Positions 25,050 through 34,773 are shown, counted from the first letter of the stretch. The stretch is 64,000 bases of DNA from an uncultured bacterium (GCA_938002255.1 CALLAL010000009.1:62001-126000), one strand, 5' to 3'. Numbers and translations are program-made. Notes: generated by a model not told the origin, from the sequence alone.

Positions 25050-25991
25050 TCATTTTTTGTTCCATTCCGGGTGAACGTCTTTTTCGTCAAAGTAGAAAGA
25101 CTCCATTCGAATCAATGTGGAAAGCCATGTGCCTTTATCTCCAAACTTCTCTTTTTCAGGGATCGACACATAGCCTCTCTTATCATCGTCGCATTTTGGC
25201 AAAGGCCCGGATGGCATTCGCTCCCCCGTTTTTACAGGTTTGCCCCAAAATCGGTTTAAGATATTGCCCGGATCGCAGATATATATCTTTCCATCGCGAT
25301 AGCCATGCACCAGCACAAAGTGCCCGGGGTTAAGCATATTGATCAGCACAGGACCTAATAGGAGAGCTTTCTTAATGGCCTCCGCTTTTTTCTTGTCCGT
25401 CAACCCTGAGAGAGCCTTGTATTCTCCTTTCATGGGCATACCCGAATCCGTGTGAGTGATCATCTTAACGCTATTGCAGATCGTATTATGTGAGATGGAT
25501 TTAGCGCAGGGGACATAGACCTTATTCCATATCCACTGGTTGACCTGAATTGGAGTTTCGATTTTGTTCGGGTTTTCCTTATGAGGAAATTTCAATTTGC
25601 CTGCTGTCTTTGGGTGATCTTCCGCCCACCATCGAAGGATCATTGCCAGGCCGGTTGGATGACAGCCTGATTTCGTCCAGGTATAGGCATCGCTTTCTTT
25701 CCCCTTCTTTTGCTTTTTGAGATATTTTCTTCCCCAGCGCGGATCATACTGGCAGAGCAATCGCACTGGAGGGTCCACCAGGGGCTCGAGTTCGATTTTG
25801 GGCCGGAGGGTATTTGGATTAGCCGTAGCGCCGAAGGCTGTTTTGGCAAGGAGCACAGGTGGCCCCAAAGGAGATCCCGATGGATCGTTCATGAGAGTCT
25901 GATCGCCTGAATCATCATAATCATATCCCGCCATATTGGCCAATGCATCAGCGTCCTGAGGCATCGCATGGCAGATATCATCGTCGTTCAT
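25050..25991 (-). CDS. C39-like papain-fold peptidase, candidate T6SS effector
   Basis: 313 residues, no signal peptide. The peptidase domain (about 76-250) has QYDPRWGRKY, TKSGCHPTGLAMILRWW with Cys110, NPGHFVLVHGYRDG with His224, and YICDPGN with Asp240. This is a Cys-His-Asp triad arranged as in C39-type and related bacterial peptidases. In T6SS clusters such folds cut peptidoglycan stems or other targets. The N-terminal 70 residues are acidic and variable and may be the loading region. It lies between LysM adaptor copy 1 and PAAR. No dedicated immunity gene is adjacent, so protection may be supplied from elsewhere or the toxin may act on non-kin targets. Confidence 0.78.
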   Translation of the reverse strand: MNDDDICHAMPQDADALANMAGYDYDDSGDQTLMNDPSGSPLGPPVLLAKTAFGATANPNTLRPKIELEPLVDPPVRLLCQYDPRWGRKYLKKQKKGKESDAYTWTKSGCHPTGLAMILRWWAEDHPKTAGKLKFPHKENPNKIETPIQVNQWIWNKVYVPCAKSISHNTICNSVKMITHTDSGMPMKGEYKALSGLTDKKKAEAIKKALLLGPVLINMLNPGHFVLVHGYRDGKIYICDPGNILNRFWGKPVKTGERMPSGPLPKCDDDKRGYVSIPEKEKFGDKGTWLSTLIRMESFYFDEKDVHPEWNKK

Positions 25992-26006
25992 ATTCCCTGC
26001 CCCTGA

Positions 26007-26636
26007 TCAACAACCGTGTTCGTTTAGAAGTTTATCGCGGGTGGCCTGATCCGCTTCGCCATTGACCTTTAAACCGTGTTTCCTCTGGAAGATCTTGATC
26101 GCCTCCGTGGTTTCAGGATTCATCTTTCCATCCACAGGGCCCAGATAGAAACCCAAGTTATTCAGCCTTGCCTGAATGCCCGTCATTTCAGTAATCGGAT
26201 CGATCTTCCCGAGCTGCAGGGAGTACTCTTCGGAACCATCCTCGATCGTCAGCCTCCCCTTTTTTGCACCTGGCGGAATCGACTGCTCTAATTTTCCCTT
26301 GCCATCCGTCTTCCCTTGAAAGAGTTGATCATCGACCTCCAAAGTATAATTCACATTAGCCCTGGGGTTATCCTCTTCGTCCTTGAGGATGAGAATAAGT
26401 TTCGAGGGCACCCCCTTCACTTTAAAACGGTGTCTCTGTTCGGTGGCGCCGGACTCCTGCTTCTCTTCCTTATCGGGGACGAAGAGCATATCTCCGGGAT
26501 GGAGCACATTGGGATTTTTCCTCTTCTCTTTCAGGCTGGAGTTCTTCGGATGATTCCAGACCTTCTCCCACTTCAGACCGTATCGGTGAGCAATGCTCGA
26601 AAGACAATCGCCCTGCTTGACCTTGTAATCGGGCAT
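26007..26636 (-). CDS. LysM + peptidoglycan-binding adaptor (copy 1)
   Basis: 209 residues, first gene after vgrG (17-base gap). LysM-like domain 1-55 (YKVKQGDCLSSIAHRYGL, PNVLHPGDMLFVPDK), shared motif KQESGATEQRHRFKVKG, then beta domain with LKDEEDNPRANVNYTL and KTDGKGKLEQSIP (about 75-135), and PG_binding_1 (about 145-205, GIQARLNNLGFYLG, DGKMNPETTEAIKIFQ). The beta domain closely resembles the C-terminal extension of VgrG (VDEEDNPVPGEKYKVTL). That suggests VgrG and the adaptors are built from the same stacking module. Confidence 0.87.
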   Translation of the reverse strand: MPDYKVKQGDCLSSIAHRYGLKWEKVWNHPKNSSLKEKRKNPNVLHPGDMLFVPDKEEKQESGATEQRHRFKVKGVPSKLILILKDEEDNPRANVNYTLEVDDQLFQGKTDGKGKLEQSIPPGAKKGRLTIEDGSEEYSLQLGKIDPITEMTGIQARLNNLGFYLGPVDGKMNPETTEAIKIFQRKHGLKVNGEADQATRDKLLNEHGC

Positions 26637-26653
26637 TTTCGAACCCTCTTCTC

Positions 26654-28924
26654 TTACGCCTTCTCCCAGGCGTCTTTATCCAAATTGGGAAAGGTGATCT
26701 TGCAGGTACCGGGGTCGATTCCATCGATCCTTGCAAAACCTTTTTCGTCCAGCGTCCCTTCTGCCACCGTCTTTCCGTCGGGCAAGGTCACTTTATATTT
26801 CTCTCCTGGAACGGGGTTGTCCTCCTCGTCAACCAATTCGATCTCTATCCAGGACTTCTTCTCTTTCTCCTCTTCATCCGTAGTTTCTTTGTGGCGTTTT
26901 TCCTGACTGCTTGCATCTTTGCCAGGGGATGCGTCGGCAGCTGCTACCGGAGGGGAAGGAGTAGCCGGAGGCACAAGGGCAGAAGGAGCCGGTGCCACCG
27001 GAGGCCCACTGCCACTGTTGATGTTGACCAGAGGAGCTTGGATAAAGATCGCTGCGGGTGTGAGCACAATGGAGCTTCCTCCCACCTTGAGTTCCATGCC
27101 AGTCATCCCCTCGATCTTCACATTCATCCCTTTCAGATGGTAGGTCGATGTCACATTTTCACTGTGATTGGCATTGAAACTCTCGATCACATTGCCGGTG
27201 ACCTTAAGGGAGGAAGAACCGGTTATCTCCACTGCACTCTTTCCGCCCACTTTCAGGTTTTGGTCGCCCTTGATCTCTTTGAACTCACTCTTTTGAATCG
27301 TCACATGTTTGTCGAACTCGATCGTCTCTTTTAGATCCCTTTTGACAATCAAGTGCCTATCATTTCCAACTAACTCTCTTCGGTCATTCTTCACACGAAT
27401 ATCAAGATCCTTTTCCGCATGGATGAAGATCTGTTCCTCACCCTTCTTATCTTCAAATCGAATCTCATTGAACCCCTCTCCTCCTAAAGAGGAGTTGGTT
27501 TTGATCGTGGACTTGGTTTTTTCATCGGGAAGTGCATAGGGAGGCATCAGGTCCGCATTGTAAACCCTGCCCGTAATCAAGGGCTGGTCCGGATCGCCCT
27601 CAAGAAAGTCAACAATCACCTCCTGACCGATTCGAGGGGTGAAGATGGCACCATACTGACCGCCTGCAAAGATGCTTGCGACACGAATCCAGCATGAGGA
27701 TTTCTCATCCTTCTTTCCTTCTCTGTCCCAGTGAAATTGAACCTTAACCCGACCATACTTATCCGTGTAGATCTCTTCTCCTTTGGGACCCACCACCACA
27801 GCGGTCTGAATCCCTTTGACCACGGGCTTGGGCGTCTTTCGTTGTGGCCTGAAGACGACGGAAGCTGGAATTGAGACGAAGTCGTTCGAATAACTGAATT
27901 TCTCCTTTGGATCAGCTAATTCTTTGAGCACCTGAGGCTGTTGTCCTTCATGACGAACCTCTGTCAAAAGATAATCCTGATTGAAACTCTGTCGCTCATG
28001 ATCCACCAATTTAAATTTAAAACCCGGGATGAGCCGGGGACAACTGCTCTTTGCTTCGGCCTTTTCTTTAAAGGTCATCACTTCTTCGAGTCGCACTTTC
28101 GTGAGACTTTTCCCTCGATTCTCTTCCATATACCTTCCTGGATAGTCATAGACTTCCAGTTTCTGATAAGATTTATCTTGCTCTTTGGTGGTTAAATCGA
28201 GGGTGGGTTTTTCAAAATTGAAATCTTTCTGAGTGATTTTTCCCGAGAAGACCTTCTGAGAAAACGTAAATTCGTAAATGAACTCCTTTCCTGGAACCAT
28301 TCCAGGTGCGGGATTAAAGGGGATTTCCTGATCTCCCTGGATCGCCTGATAAACCGTTGTGCTATCCCCGAAGACGAGGAGATGTTTGTCCTTGGTGTGT
28401 TCAAAGAAGTAGAAAATCCCTTCCTCCTCACAGAGACGTGAAATGAAGTCGAAGTCGGTCTCACGATACTGAACGCAGTATTCCCTTTCCGGATATTTCC
28501 CCTGAAGACGAAAATCGAAGCGATCGCTGGTGATCCCTGCATCCTGCAAAATTTGTTTGATGATGTCCTCCACCTTTTTGTTCTGAAAGATCCGGCAGTC
28601 CTGTTCCAAAGAAAGGAGCCAGAGTGAAGGAACCACCTCTGCCTCATACAGAAAAAAACGGCCCTTGCTTCCATTCTGAATAAATTGACGGAGGATGCCA
28701 TGGAGATAACGATCTTTATCTTCACCCACCACGGTGAGCAAAGCCTCTTTCCCTACCACCTCATCAAAGTTAATTTCATCTTCAGAGACAAGGGAAGTTT
28801 TCAGCTCGAAGGGCGAGGAGATCCGTTCCGCCAGATGAAAGTTCTTTACGGAGAGCTCGCAGGAGGTTCCCAGAACCTCAAAGAGAAATTTTGCTTCATG
28901 GGCCGTCTGTGTGGGTGACATCAT
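26654..28924 (-). CDS. vgrG: VgrG spike protein (TssI) with C-terminal beta extension
   Basis: 756 residues. The gp27-like part (about 1-380) and gp5-like OB/needle part are recognisable by REYCVQYRETDFDFISRLCE, FYFFEH, GPKGEEIYTDKYGRVKVQFH, SCWIRVAS and the glycine-rich GQEVIVDFLEGDPDQPLITG. A beta-helix with repeated ...LKVGGKSAVEI...SSLKVTG units follows. After a Pro/Ala linker (about 635-685), residues about 690-756 form a transthyretin-like domain (ELVDEEDNPVPGEKYKVTLP). That extension probably recruits the downstream cargo. It overlaps clpV by one base (TAATG). Confidence 0.96.
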   Translation of the reverse strand: MMSPTQTAHEAKFLFEVLGTSCELSVKNFHLAERISSPFELKTSLVSEDEINFDEVVGKEALLTVVGEDKDRYLHGILRQFIQNGSKGRFFLYEAEVVPSLWLLSLEQDCRIFQNKKVEDIIKQILQDAGITSDRFDFRLQGKYPEREYCVQYRETDFDFISRLCEEEGIFYFFEHTKDKHLLVFGDSTTVYQAIQGDQEIPFNPAPGMVPGKEFIYEFTFSQKVFSGKITQKDFNFEKPTLDLTTKEQDKSYQKLEVYDYPGRYMEENRGKSLTKVRLEEVMTFKEKAEAKSSCPRLIPGFKFKLVDHERQSFNQDYLLTEVRHEGQQPQVLKELADPKEKFSYSNDFVSIPASVVFRPQRKTPKPVVKGIQTAVVVGPKGEEIYTDKYGRVKVQFHWDREGKKDEKSSCWIRVASIFAGGQYGAIFTPRIGQEVIVDFLEGDPDQPLITGRVYNADLMPPYALPDEKTKSTIKTNSSLGGEGFNEIRFEDKKGEEQIFIHAEKDLDIRVKNDRRELVGNDRHLIVKRDLKETIEFDKHVTIQKSEFKEIKGDQNLKVGGKSAVEITGSSSLKVTGNVIESFNANHSENVTSTYHLKGMNVKIEGMTGMELKVGGSSIVLTPAAIFIQAPLVNINSGSGPPVAPAPSALVPPATPSPPVAAADASPGKDASSQEKRHKETTDEEEKEKKSWIEIELVDEEDNPVPGEKYKVTLPDGKTVAEGTLDEKGFARIDGIDPGTCKITFPNLDKDAWEKA

Positions 28925-31551
28925 TAACCTCCGAAGCTGATCTTGAAGGAGCCGTCATCTGCCATACCGAGATGGATTTCTGAAGGCATGGCTCCCTCGC
29001 TCAGACGCGCCAAAATTTCTCTGGACATCTGAGGCAAGATCGTTCCGTTCATCATATGGTCAATATTTCTTGCACCGGTTTCAACCTCCGTGCAGCGTTT
29101 GGCAACCTGATCAATCACCTCTGGAGAAGAAATCAGTCTGATCTTATGGGTCTCAGCCATTCGCCTGGCCAGTTTGTCGAGTTTGAGCACCACAATCTCC
29201 CGGATGAATTTTGAATCAAGGGTGTAGAACGGAACGATGGTCATCCGGGCTAAAAGGGCAGGCTTGAAATGATGGCTCAGGATGGGCCGAATCGTTGCAA
29301 TCACTGTCTCGAGGGAAGGCCGTGTCTCTGAGGCACAAAGCTGAGTGATCACATCTGAAGCCAGGTTACTTGTGAGAAAAAGGACCGTATTCTTAAAGTC
29401 AATCACCCGGCCCTCCCCATCAGAGAGCATGCCTTTGTCAAAGACCTGATAGAAGAGGTTCATCACATCAATATGGGCCTTTTCACATTCATCAATCAGA
29501 ACGACGGAGTAAGGTCGTTGTCGCACGGCTTCTGTCAGGATGCCCCCTTCGCCATACCCGACATAGCCAGGTGGAGATCCAATGAGACGGCTGACGGTAT
29601 GAGATTCCTGAAACTCGCTCATGTTAATGGTGACCAGGTATTGATCTCCTCCGAATAGGAGATCAGCGATGGCCAAGCCGGTTTCGGTCTTTCCGACACC
29701 GCTCGGGCCAACCAGGAGAAAGACGCCCAGGGGTTGCTGAGGATCTTTCAATCCCGCCTTGGCCGATTTGATCACCTGAGTGATGATGCCGAGAGCCTCA
29801 TCCTGACCCTTGATCCTCTGTTTAAGATTCTCCTCGAGGTTCAGAATATTTTTGGCCTCATCTCGCAACACTTTGCCAAGAGGAATCCCGGTCCAGTCTG
29901 AAACGACTTTTGCCACCACATCGGGATCCACTTCTGTCTTGATGAGTGCGCCCTCTTTCTGCAAGGCCGATAGTTCGAGAGAGACCTCTTCAATGGTTTT
30001 TTTCAACTCGGCTTGTTTCTCCTCTGGGGCAGACTGGTTTTTTAGCTCGTAAAATTGTTTTCTCAAATCGATCAGGCGATGGGCAAGCTCTTTCTCCTTG
30101 AGCCAGCGTTCCTGAAGCGTAACCACTTCTTCGTTTAATGTTTTAATCCTTTCTTCCAGTTGTTTCGGCCTTTCAGGATCAATGTCAAGGCCGTGAAGCT
30201 GATCGCGTTCAAGAGCCTTCTTTTCTCGTTCAAGGGCCTGAATCGTTCGTTCCCTGTCCTCAATGAGATCGGGTTTCGCGGTAAGCAAAATCTTCACCCG
30301 CGCCGCACTCGTATCAAGAAGATCAACGGCCTTATCCGGCAACTGCCTGCCAGAGATATATCGGCTGGAGAGTTCGGCAGCAGCCACGATCGCGTCATCC
30401 CTGACCACCACGCCATGGGCCTCTTCGTATTTGCTTTTCAACCCCCTCAAAATCAGTACGGCCGTTTCAACGGAAGGTTCCTCAAGCTTCACCAGTTGAA
30501 ATCTCCGTGCCAGAGCTGCGTCCTTCTCAAAATACTTCTTATATTCGGACCAGGTGGTGGCAGCAATCGTACGGAGTTCTCCGCGCGCCAGGGCTGGCTT
30601 CAAAAGGTTGGCTGCATCGCTTCCGCCCGTAGGACCCCCTGCACCGATCAGGGTGTGTGCCTCGTCAATGAAGAGGATGATCGGCTTTGGAGAAGCTTTG
30701 ATCTCGTTGATCACTGACTTGAGCCTGTTTTCGAACTCACCCTTGACTCCTGCTCCTGCCTGGAGAAGCCCCATGTCGAGACCGAGGATCGTGACCCCTT
30801 TGAGGATGTCAGGAACATCCCCCTCTACAACCCTTAAAGCCAATCCCTCCACCACGGCCGTCTTTCCCACTCCAGCCTCCCCCACCGCAATGGGATTGTT
30901 CTTTCTCCTCCGGGCGAGGATGTCGATCATCTGGTGAATCTCTCGATCCCGACCAAAGACGGGATCGATTTCTCCAGCCGCGGCCTTCTTTGTAAAGTCT
31001 GTGCAAAAGCGTGCCAGCGCTGTTCCCTCTCCTGGAGCCATGGATTCACGGGCCGCCTTTTCAGCCGGTGAGGGATGTTCAATGGACCCCTTTACAATGT
31101 TGCCGAATTGGGCAAGAAGGGCTTCCCTGCCGATAGGCCGAAAGAGTTCGACATAGCGACCCGTTGCGAACTGAACCGGTTTGGCAAGAAAGGCGAGGAG
31201 AAGCGCACCAGAGCGGATTCGGTTCTCTTCGAGATCGACAGAGGCAATCAACCAGGCGTCTTGAAACCATTCAAGGAGAAGAGGGGAGAAAACCGGTTTT
31301 GAGGCATTACCAGTTCGGAACTCCTCGATGGTCTGATCGAGGCTCTTTTTCACCCTCCCCACCTCAAGGTCGAATTGGCGAAAGATCAGTGGAAGGTCGG
31401 ACTGCGGCTCTTCAAGCAGTTTGGACAGAAGATGCTCGACCGTCACTTCGTAATGAGTTCGAGAGACGCATAAGCCAGCCGCACCTTCAAGGGCTCTCGT
31501 GCAGAAAGGATTGAGTCGGTTTAAAAGGGTTTTGATATCAACGGTGATCAT
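28924..31551 (-). CDS. clpV: ClpV ATPase (TssH)
   Basis: 875 residues, full length for ClpV. An N-terminal Clp-N-like domain (1-160) is followed by two AAA+ modules: Walker A GEAGVGKTAVV (first) and GPSGVGKTETGL (second), with a coiled-coil M domain between them (about 410-540). ClpV pulls apart contracted TssB/TssC sheath for reuse. The second module has FLLVGPSGVGKT, GSPPGYVGYGEGG and DECEKAH, all expected. It is 11 bases after tssG and precedes vgrG. Confidence 0.97.
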   Translation of the reverse strand: MITVDIKTLLNRLNPFCTRALEGAAGLCVSRTHYEVTVEHLLSKLLEEPQSDLPLIFRQFDLEVGRVKKSLDQTIEEFRTGNASKPVFSPLLLEWFQDAWLIASVDLEENRIRSGALLLAFLAKPVQFATGRYVELFRPIGREALLAQFGNIVKGSIEHPSPAEKAARESMAPGEGTALARFCTDFTKKAAAGEIDPVFGRDREIHQMIDILARRRKNNPIAVGEAGVGKTAVVEGLALRVVEGDVPDILKGVTILGLDMGLLQAGAGVKGEFENRLKSVINEIKASPKPIILFIDEAHTLIGAGGPTGGSDAANLLKPALARGELRTIAATTWSEYKKYFEKDAALARRFQLVKLEEPSVETAVLILRGLKSKYEEAHGVVVRDDAIVAAAELSSRYISGRQLPDKAVDLLDTSAARVKILLTAKPDLIEDRERTIQALEREKKALERDQLHGLDIDPERPKQLEERIKTLNEEVVTLQERWLKEKELAHRLIDLRKQFYELKNQSAPEEKQAELKKTIEEVSLELSALQKEGALIKTEVDPDVVAKVVSDWTGIPLGKVLRDEAKNILNLEENLKQRIKGQDEALGIITQVIKSAKAGLKDPQQPLGVFLLVGPSGVGKTETGLAIADLLFGGDQYLVTINMSEFQESHTVSRLIGSPPGYVGYGEGGILTEAVRQRPYSVVLIDECEKAHIDVMNLFYQVFDKGMLSDGEGRVIDFKNTVLFLTSNLASDVITQLCASETRPSLETVIATIRPILSHHFKPALLARMTIVPFYTLDSKFIREIVVLKLDKLARRMAETHKIRLISSPEVIDQVAKRCTEVETGARNIDHMMNGTILPQMSREILARLSEGAMPSEIHLGMADDGSFKISFGG

Positions 31552-31562
31552 GGGTTTACTCC

Positions 31563-32576
31563 TTAATGATAGTGTGGCGGAAAGATTGCTTTGACTTCGT
31601 CAAGATGGTCGTGGGAGAAGACCCAGGTGTCCAGGCCCAGCCGTGACCACTGAGATTCTCCTAAAGAGACGGTTTTTGCCTCCTGCTCTGCAAGGATCAA
31701 TTCAATATCATATTCAAAGACATCAAGAAGATAAAACGTTGTCAAAAAGGCAAGTCTGTGATGATCCAAGTTTCCCGGTAAAAACTGATGGAACGTTTCA
31801 CTTTTCAAGGGACCGATCTGGATCCTGAATTTTCCCATCCGGTCATCCATCTCCTCTCCAATAAAGCTATCCACACCGAGACGGCCCCCACTCTTTCCAA
31901 GATTCAGTCTTTGATCCAGCGGGATTTTAACCACTCTTTTCACACACGGGATAATTCTGACAGGTACCTTTCCAAGGGCATCGTGGAGAAGGGTCTGGAG
32001 TCCCGAGGCTGATTTGGGGAATTGGGTTATGAGACCTGTATAACGAATCAGAGAATAAGATTCCGGAAGATCCCTTCTCAATGCCTCTTCTCCCAGGCCA
32101 ATCAAGCAGAAGAGTTTTTCCAAAGTCTCTGGATGGTTCTCTTCGATCACCTGAAGAAAGAGACGGTATTTGACCCAGCAGCGGAAGAGCAAGAGGTAGA
32201 GACGGTGATTGAAGATATCGATGAAATCCCGGGTCACGGACATATCTTCAGCCGCTTCGTCGAGAAGGTCTTCGGTGTAGAAAGTCGGAAGGGGTGAAGA
32301 AGAACCATAAAGTCCGAGAAGCGTTGCCGTTATAAAAAATCGAGGTTTTCCCCCTTCGTTTTCTTCGATCTTGGCTATGTCAGACGGAGGAAAAGCAAGG
32401 GAGAGTTCAGGTCGAAATCGAAGATATTCTTCCTCCACCGATGTTTCCCTTTCAGATTCCTGGCCGGAGAGAAAAAGTCGCAGAAGCCTCATGACCTGAT
32501 AGAAGGAGAATTGATGTGCCTTCTCAAGGAGCTCCGATTTTAGAGGAGAGGATGATCCCCGATTCTGGCTGGCCAT
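31563..32576 (-). CDS. tssG: TssG baseplate protein
   Basis: 337 residues from the ATG at 32576, preceded by GGAG at suitable spacing. An upstream in-frame codon at 32669 would extend it deep into tssF. TssG/ImpH-family features include QFSFYQVMRLLRLF near the start, ITATLLGLYGSSSPLPTFYTEDLL, and a C-terminal RLGLDTWVFS. TssG joins TssF, TssE and TssK in the wedge of the baseplate. It overlaps the end of tssF by 37 bases. Confidence 0.93.
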   Translation of the reverse strand: MASQNRGSSSPLKSELLEKAHQFSFYQVMRLLRLFLSGQESERETSVEEEYLRFRPELSLAFPPSDIAKIEENEGGKPRFFITATLLGLYGSSSPLPTFYTEDLLDEAAEDMSVTRDFIDIFNHRLYLLLFRCWVKYRLFLQVIEENHPETLEKLFCLIGLGEEALRRDLPESYSLIRYTGLITQFPKSASGLQTLLHDALGKVPVRIIPCVKRVVKIPLDQRLNLGKSGGRLGVDSFIGEEMDDRMGKFRIQIGPLKSETFHQFLPGNLDHHRLAFLTTFYLLDVFEYDIELILAEQEAKTVSLGESQWSRLGLDTWVFSHDHLDEVKAIFPPHYH

Positions 32577-34300
32577 TGATAAAATTCTCCTTTTACCACT
32601 TCCTCCACCTTCAACTGAGTAAAATGGTTGAGGGAGGCGTAATTGCCTAAAAAGTGATCCAAGACACATCCGAAGAGATACAGATCTCCCTGACTTGCAA
32701 ATTTCTCCTGTCGAAGTTTCAGGTCAATCTCCTGGCCACGCATCAGGATACCTGAAACGAGTCGGTCTGAACGTTTAACGGCAAGGCTTTCAATCCCCTC
32801 GATGCGTTTTCGATTGGCAAGGGTTTGGGTGCGGTTTCGGCTCCCGGAGAAGATATAGAGCTCAAGAAGAGCTTTCAGATTTTCAGTCCGCGAAAGAGAG
32901 AGGGTGTTTAGAAAAAGATGGGACAGAAGACGCCATCTCAGATTCTCTCCACCTTTTCCATCCTCTTTTTTCCCTTCGAAAGGAGGGAGAAGGTTGAAGG
33001 TCGGAGATAGAATATTTTTAAACTCCACAGATTCGGGAGAGCTGCTGGTGGGAAGGGAGATATCTCCTAATCGCAGATTTTCAGGGAGCGATCCATTCGT
33101 GCAGAGCAATTGAATCGAAAGGGTTTCTGAAGGAGGGGAAACGATGCCCGGGGGATAGGCAACCGAGAGAAAGAGATCGAACATTTCTCGGAGGGGAGAT
33201 TGGCGGATTGTAATGCGATAGACTGGATGTGCGTGAGGGTCTGGATTGAAAACTTCAAAAGGGACATACTTTCTCTCCTGGGCTGTTCCCTGAACATATC
33301 CGACCACGCTTTCCACAGAATAGACCTGATAATGTTCGGGATTGGAGCCTGCAGGCCTTACGAGATATTTGGTCATCCGATGATCGATCTGGATAGGGTC
33401 TGCCTCATAGGGAAAGAGATTGATGGCTGGTGTTGCAAAAAGAATGAAATGATCTTTTTTAACCTTGGGCGGAGCAAAGGGAAGATCAGAAAGCTCAAAA
33501 TGAATTTCGAATCGGGTCCCTTCTCCATGTTCCTCCCATTGGTCCCATCCGGTCAGGTCGAGAAAAAGAAACTTGTGCGGTGAGATGAAATATTCCTGAA
33601 TAATCCGGTAGCCTGGAAAGGCATGTGAAGGATAAGGAATCAGAGCCTCCTGATCCGAAAAACCGGCAGGTTTCAATGCTTCCGGACCGAGAAAGCAGGG
33701 TTTTCCCTTCTCAAGGGGTTTGATGTGAATCCGGCGAAGATGGCGCCTTAGGAGAAGGTAGAGGTCAGAAGCCTCCGGGTAATCCCCTGCAAGAAAGACC
33801 CGCAAGGTTTTAGGTCGCCAATCCGAAAGTTTCATGCCCCGAGTCTCGAAGAGAAGTTTGATCATAGGGGGTTGACCAGAGGGTTGGGTAAACATGGCCT
33901 CCAGTAGGGAAAGGGAGTGAACCTCTAACTCATAGCAGGTTCTGAAGAGACAGGAGGTTCCTTCGACAGGAATCGAAGCGACCTGTATTCCACGAGGAAG
34001 GGTGATCGATTGTTTCAGAGTCGGTTTTGGGGTAAAAGCCATAAGAGTTGTCGAGGGAATTGGCCTCAGATAATGGGGCCAGATCAGTTGCATCAGCTCG
34101 TTGATGATTTCTGGAAACTCATCATCCAGTTTCTGTCTGAGAAGAGCGGTGAGAAACGCCACGCCTTCGAGGAGGCGTTCCACGTCCGGGTCTGGAGTGG
34201 TACCGGCCAGCATGGGGGCAAGAGCCGGGTGGGCCTTTGAAAATTCTTTGCCGAGATCTCTTAAATGGGATAATTCTTCTTGATAATAGCGGTTGAACAT
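32540..34300 (-). CDS. tssF: TssF baseplate protein
   Basis: 586 residues, close to the usual TssF length. The family opening FNRYYQEELSHLRDLGKEFS and AHPALAPMLAG, then DPDVERLLEGVAFLTALLRQ is clear, as is the RPIPSTTLMAF stretch. TssF forms the core of the T6SS baseplate wedge with TssG. It lies 29 bases after tssE and overlaps tssG. Confidence 0.96.
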   Translation of the reverse strand: MFNRYYQEELSHLRDLGKEFSKAHPALAPMLAGTTPDPDVERLLEGVAFLTALLRQKLDDEFPEIINELMQLIWPHYLRPIPSTTLMAFTPKPTLKQSITLPRGIQVASIPVEGTSCLFRTCYELEVHSLSLLEAMFTQPSGQPPMIKLLFETRGMKLSDWRPKTLRVFLAGDYPEASDLYLLLRRHLRRIHIKPLEKGKPCFLGPEALKPAGFSDQEALIPYPSHAFPGYRIIQEYFISPHKFLFLDLTGWDQWEEHGEGTRFEIHFELSDLPFAPPKVKKDHFILFATPAINLFPYEADPIQIDHRMTKYLVRPAGSNPEHYQVYSVESVVGYVQGTAQERKYVPFEVFNPDPHAHPVYRITIRQSPLREMFDLFLSVAYPPGIVSPPSETLSIQLLCTNGSLPENLRLGDISLPTSSSPESVEFKNILSPTFNLLPPFEGKKEDGKGGENLRWRLLSHLFLNTLSLSRTENLKALLELYIFSGSRNRTQTLANRKRIEGIESLAVKRSDRLVSGILMRGQEIDLKLRQEKFASQGDLYLFGCVLDHFLGNYASLNHFTQLKVEEVVKGEFYQWPARIGDHPLL

Positions 34301-34329
34301 ATTCCTTCTTCAAAGCGATGGCCGCCCCA

Positions 34330-34773
34330 TCAACCCACGATATTGATTTTTCCTTCGTTATCAACAATGGTCTCTAAAAAGACCTGGGTCTTTGACTCCA
34401 TCACCAACCTTCCTGTGATTTGGAACCGGATGGTCAGAGGATCATTATGCAGATCACCCTCTCCCTCATCTTGATCCAGGAGGCTGACTCTGACTCCCTG
34501 GAGCCGGGGTTCATATTTCTGGATGGCCAATCGAATCGATTTTTCAATTTCACGCTTTGGATTGACTTCTGTTTTTGGAAGGGTGAGGAAAAAGTCGGTA
34601 AAATCGGGAGTGCCATAATCCTCTGCAATTGGGACATTTCCCTGTTTGGTGTTAAGAATCCTCTGTAAATGCCTCACCACTGAATCAACCATCCTCCGTG
34701 GATCTTCCTTGGCACGCCTTTGGGGATTTTTCTCCCAGATTTGAAGTCTTTCTAAAAGCCTTTCCTCTCTCAT
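34330..34773 (-). CDS. tssE: TssE baseplate protein (gp25-like)
   Basis: 147 residues. The gp25/lysozyme-like family pattern is present: VVRHLQRILNTKQGNVPIAE, DYGTPDFTDF, IRLAIQKYEPRLQGVRV and the conserved EPR of the core knot. TssE initiates sheath polymerisation at the baseplate. It has no lysozyme activity in this family. It lies between hcp and tssF. Confidence 0.94.
   Translation of the reverse strand: MREERLLERLQIWEKNPQRRAKEDPRRMVDSVVRHLQRILNTKQGNVPIAEDYGTPDFTDFFLTLPKTEVNPKREIEKSIRLAIQKYEPRLQGVRVSLLDQDEGEGDLHNDPLTIRFQITGRLVMESKTQVFLETIVDNEGKINIVG

Noticed and set aside
26891-27334. 147-codon plus-strand frame inside vgrG
   Set aside because: Antisense shadow of the VgrG beta-helix repeat and linker; Cys/Arg-rich and without a start signal.
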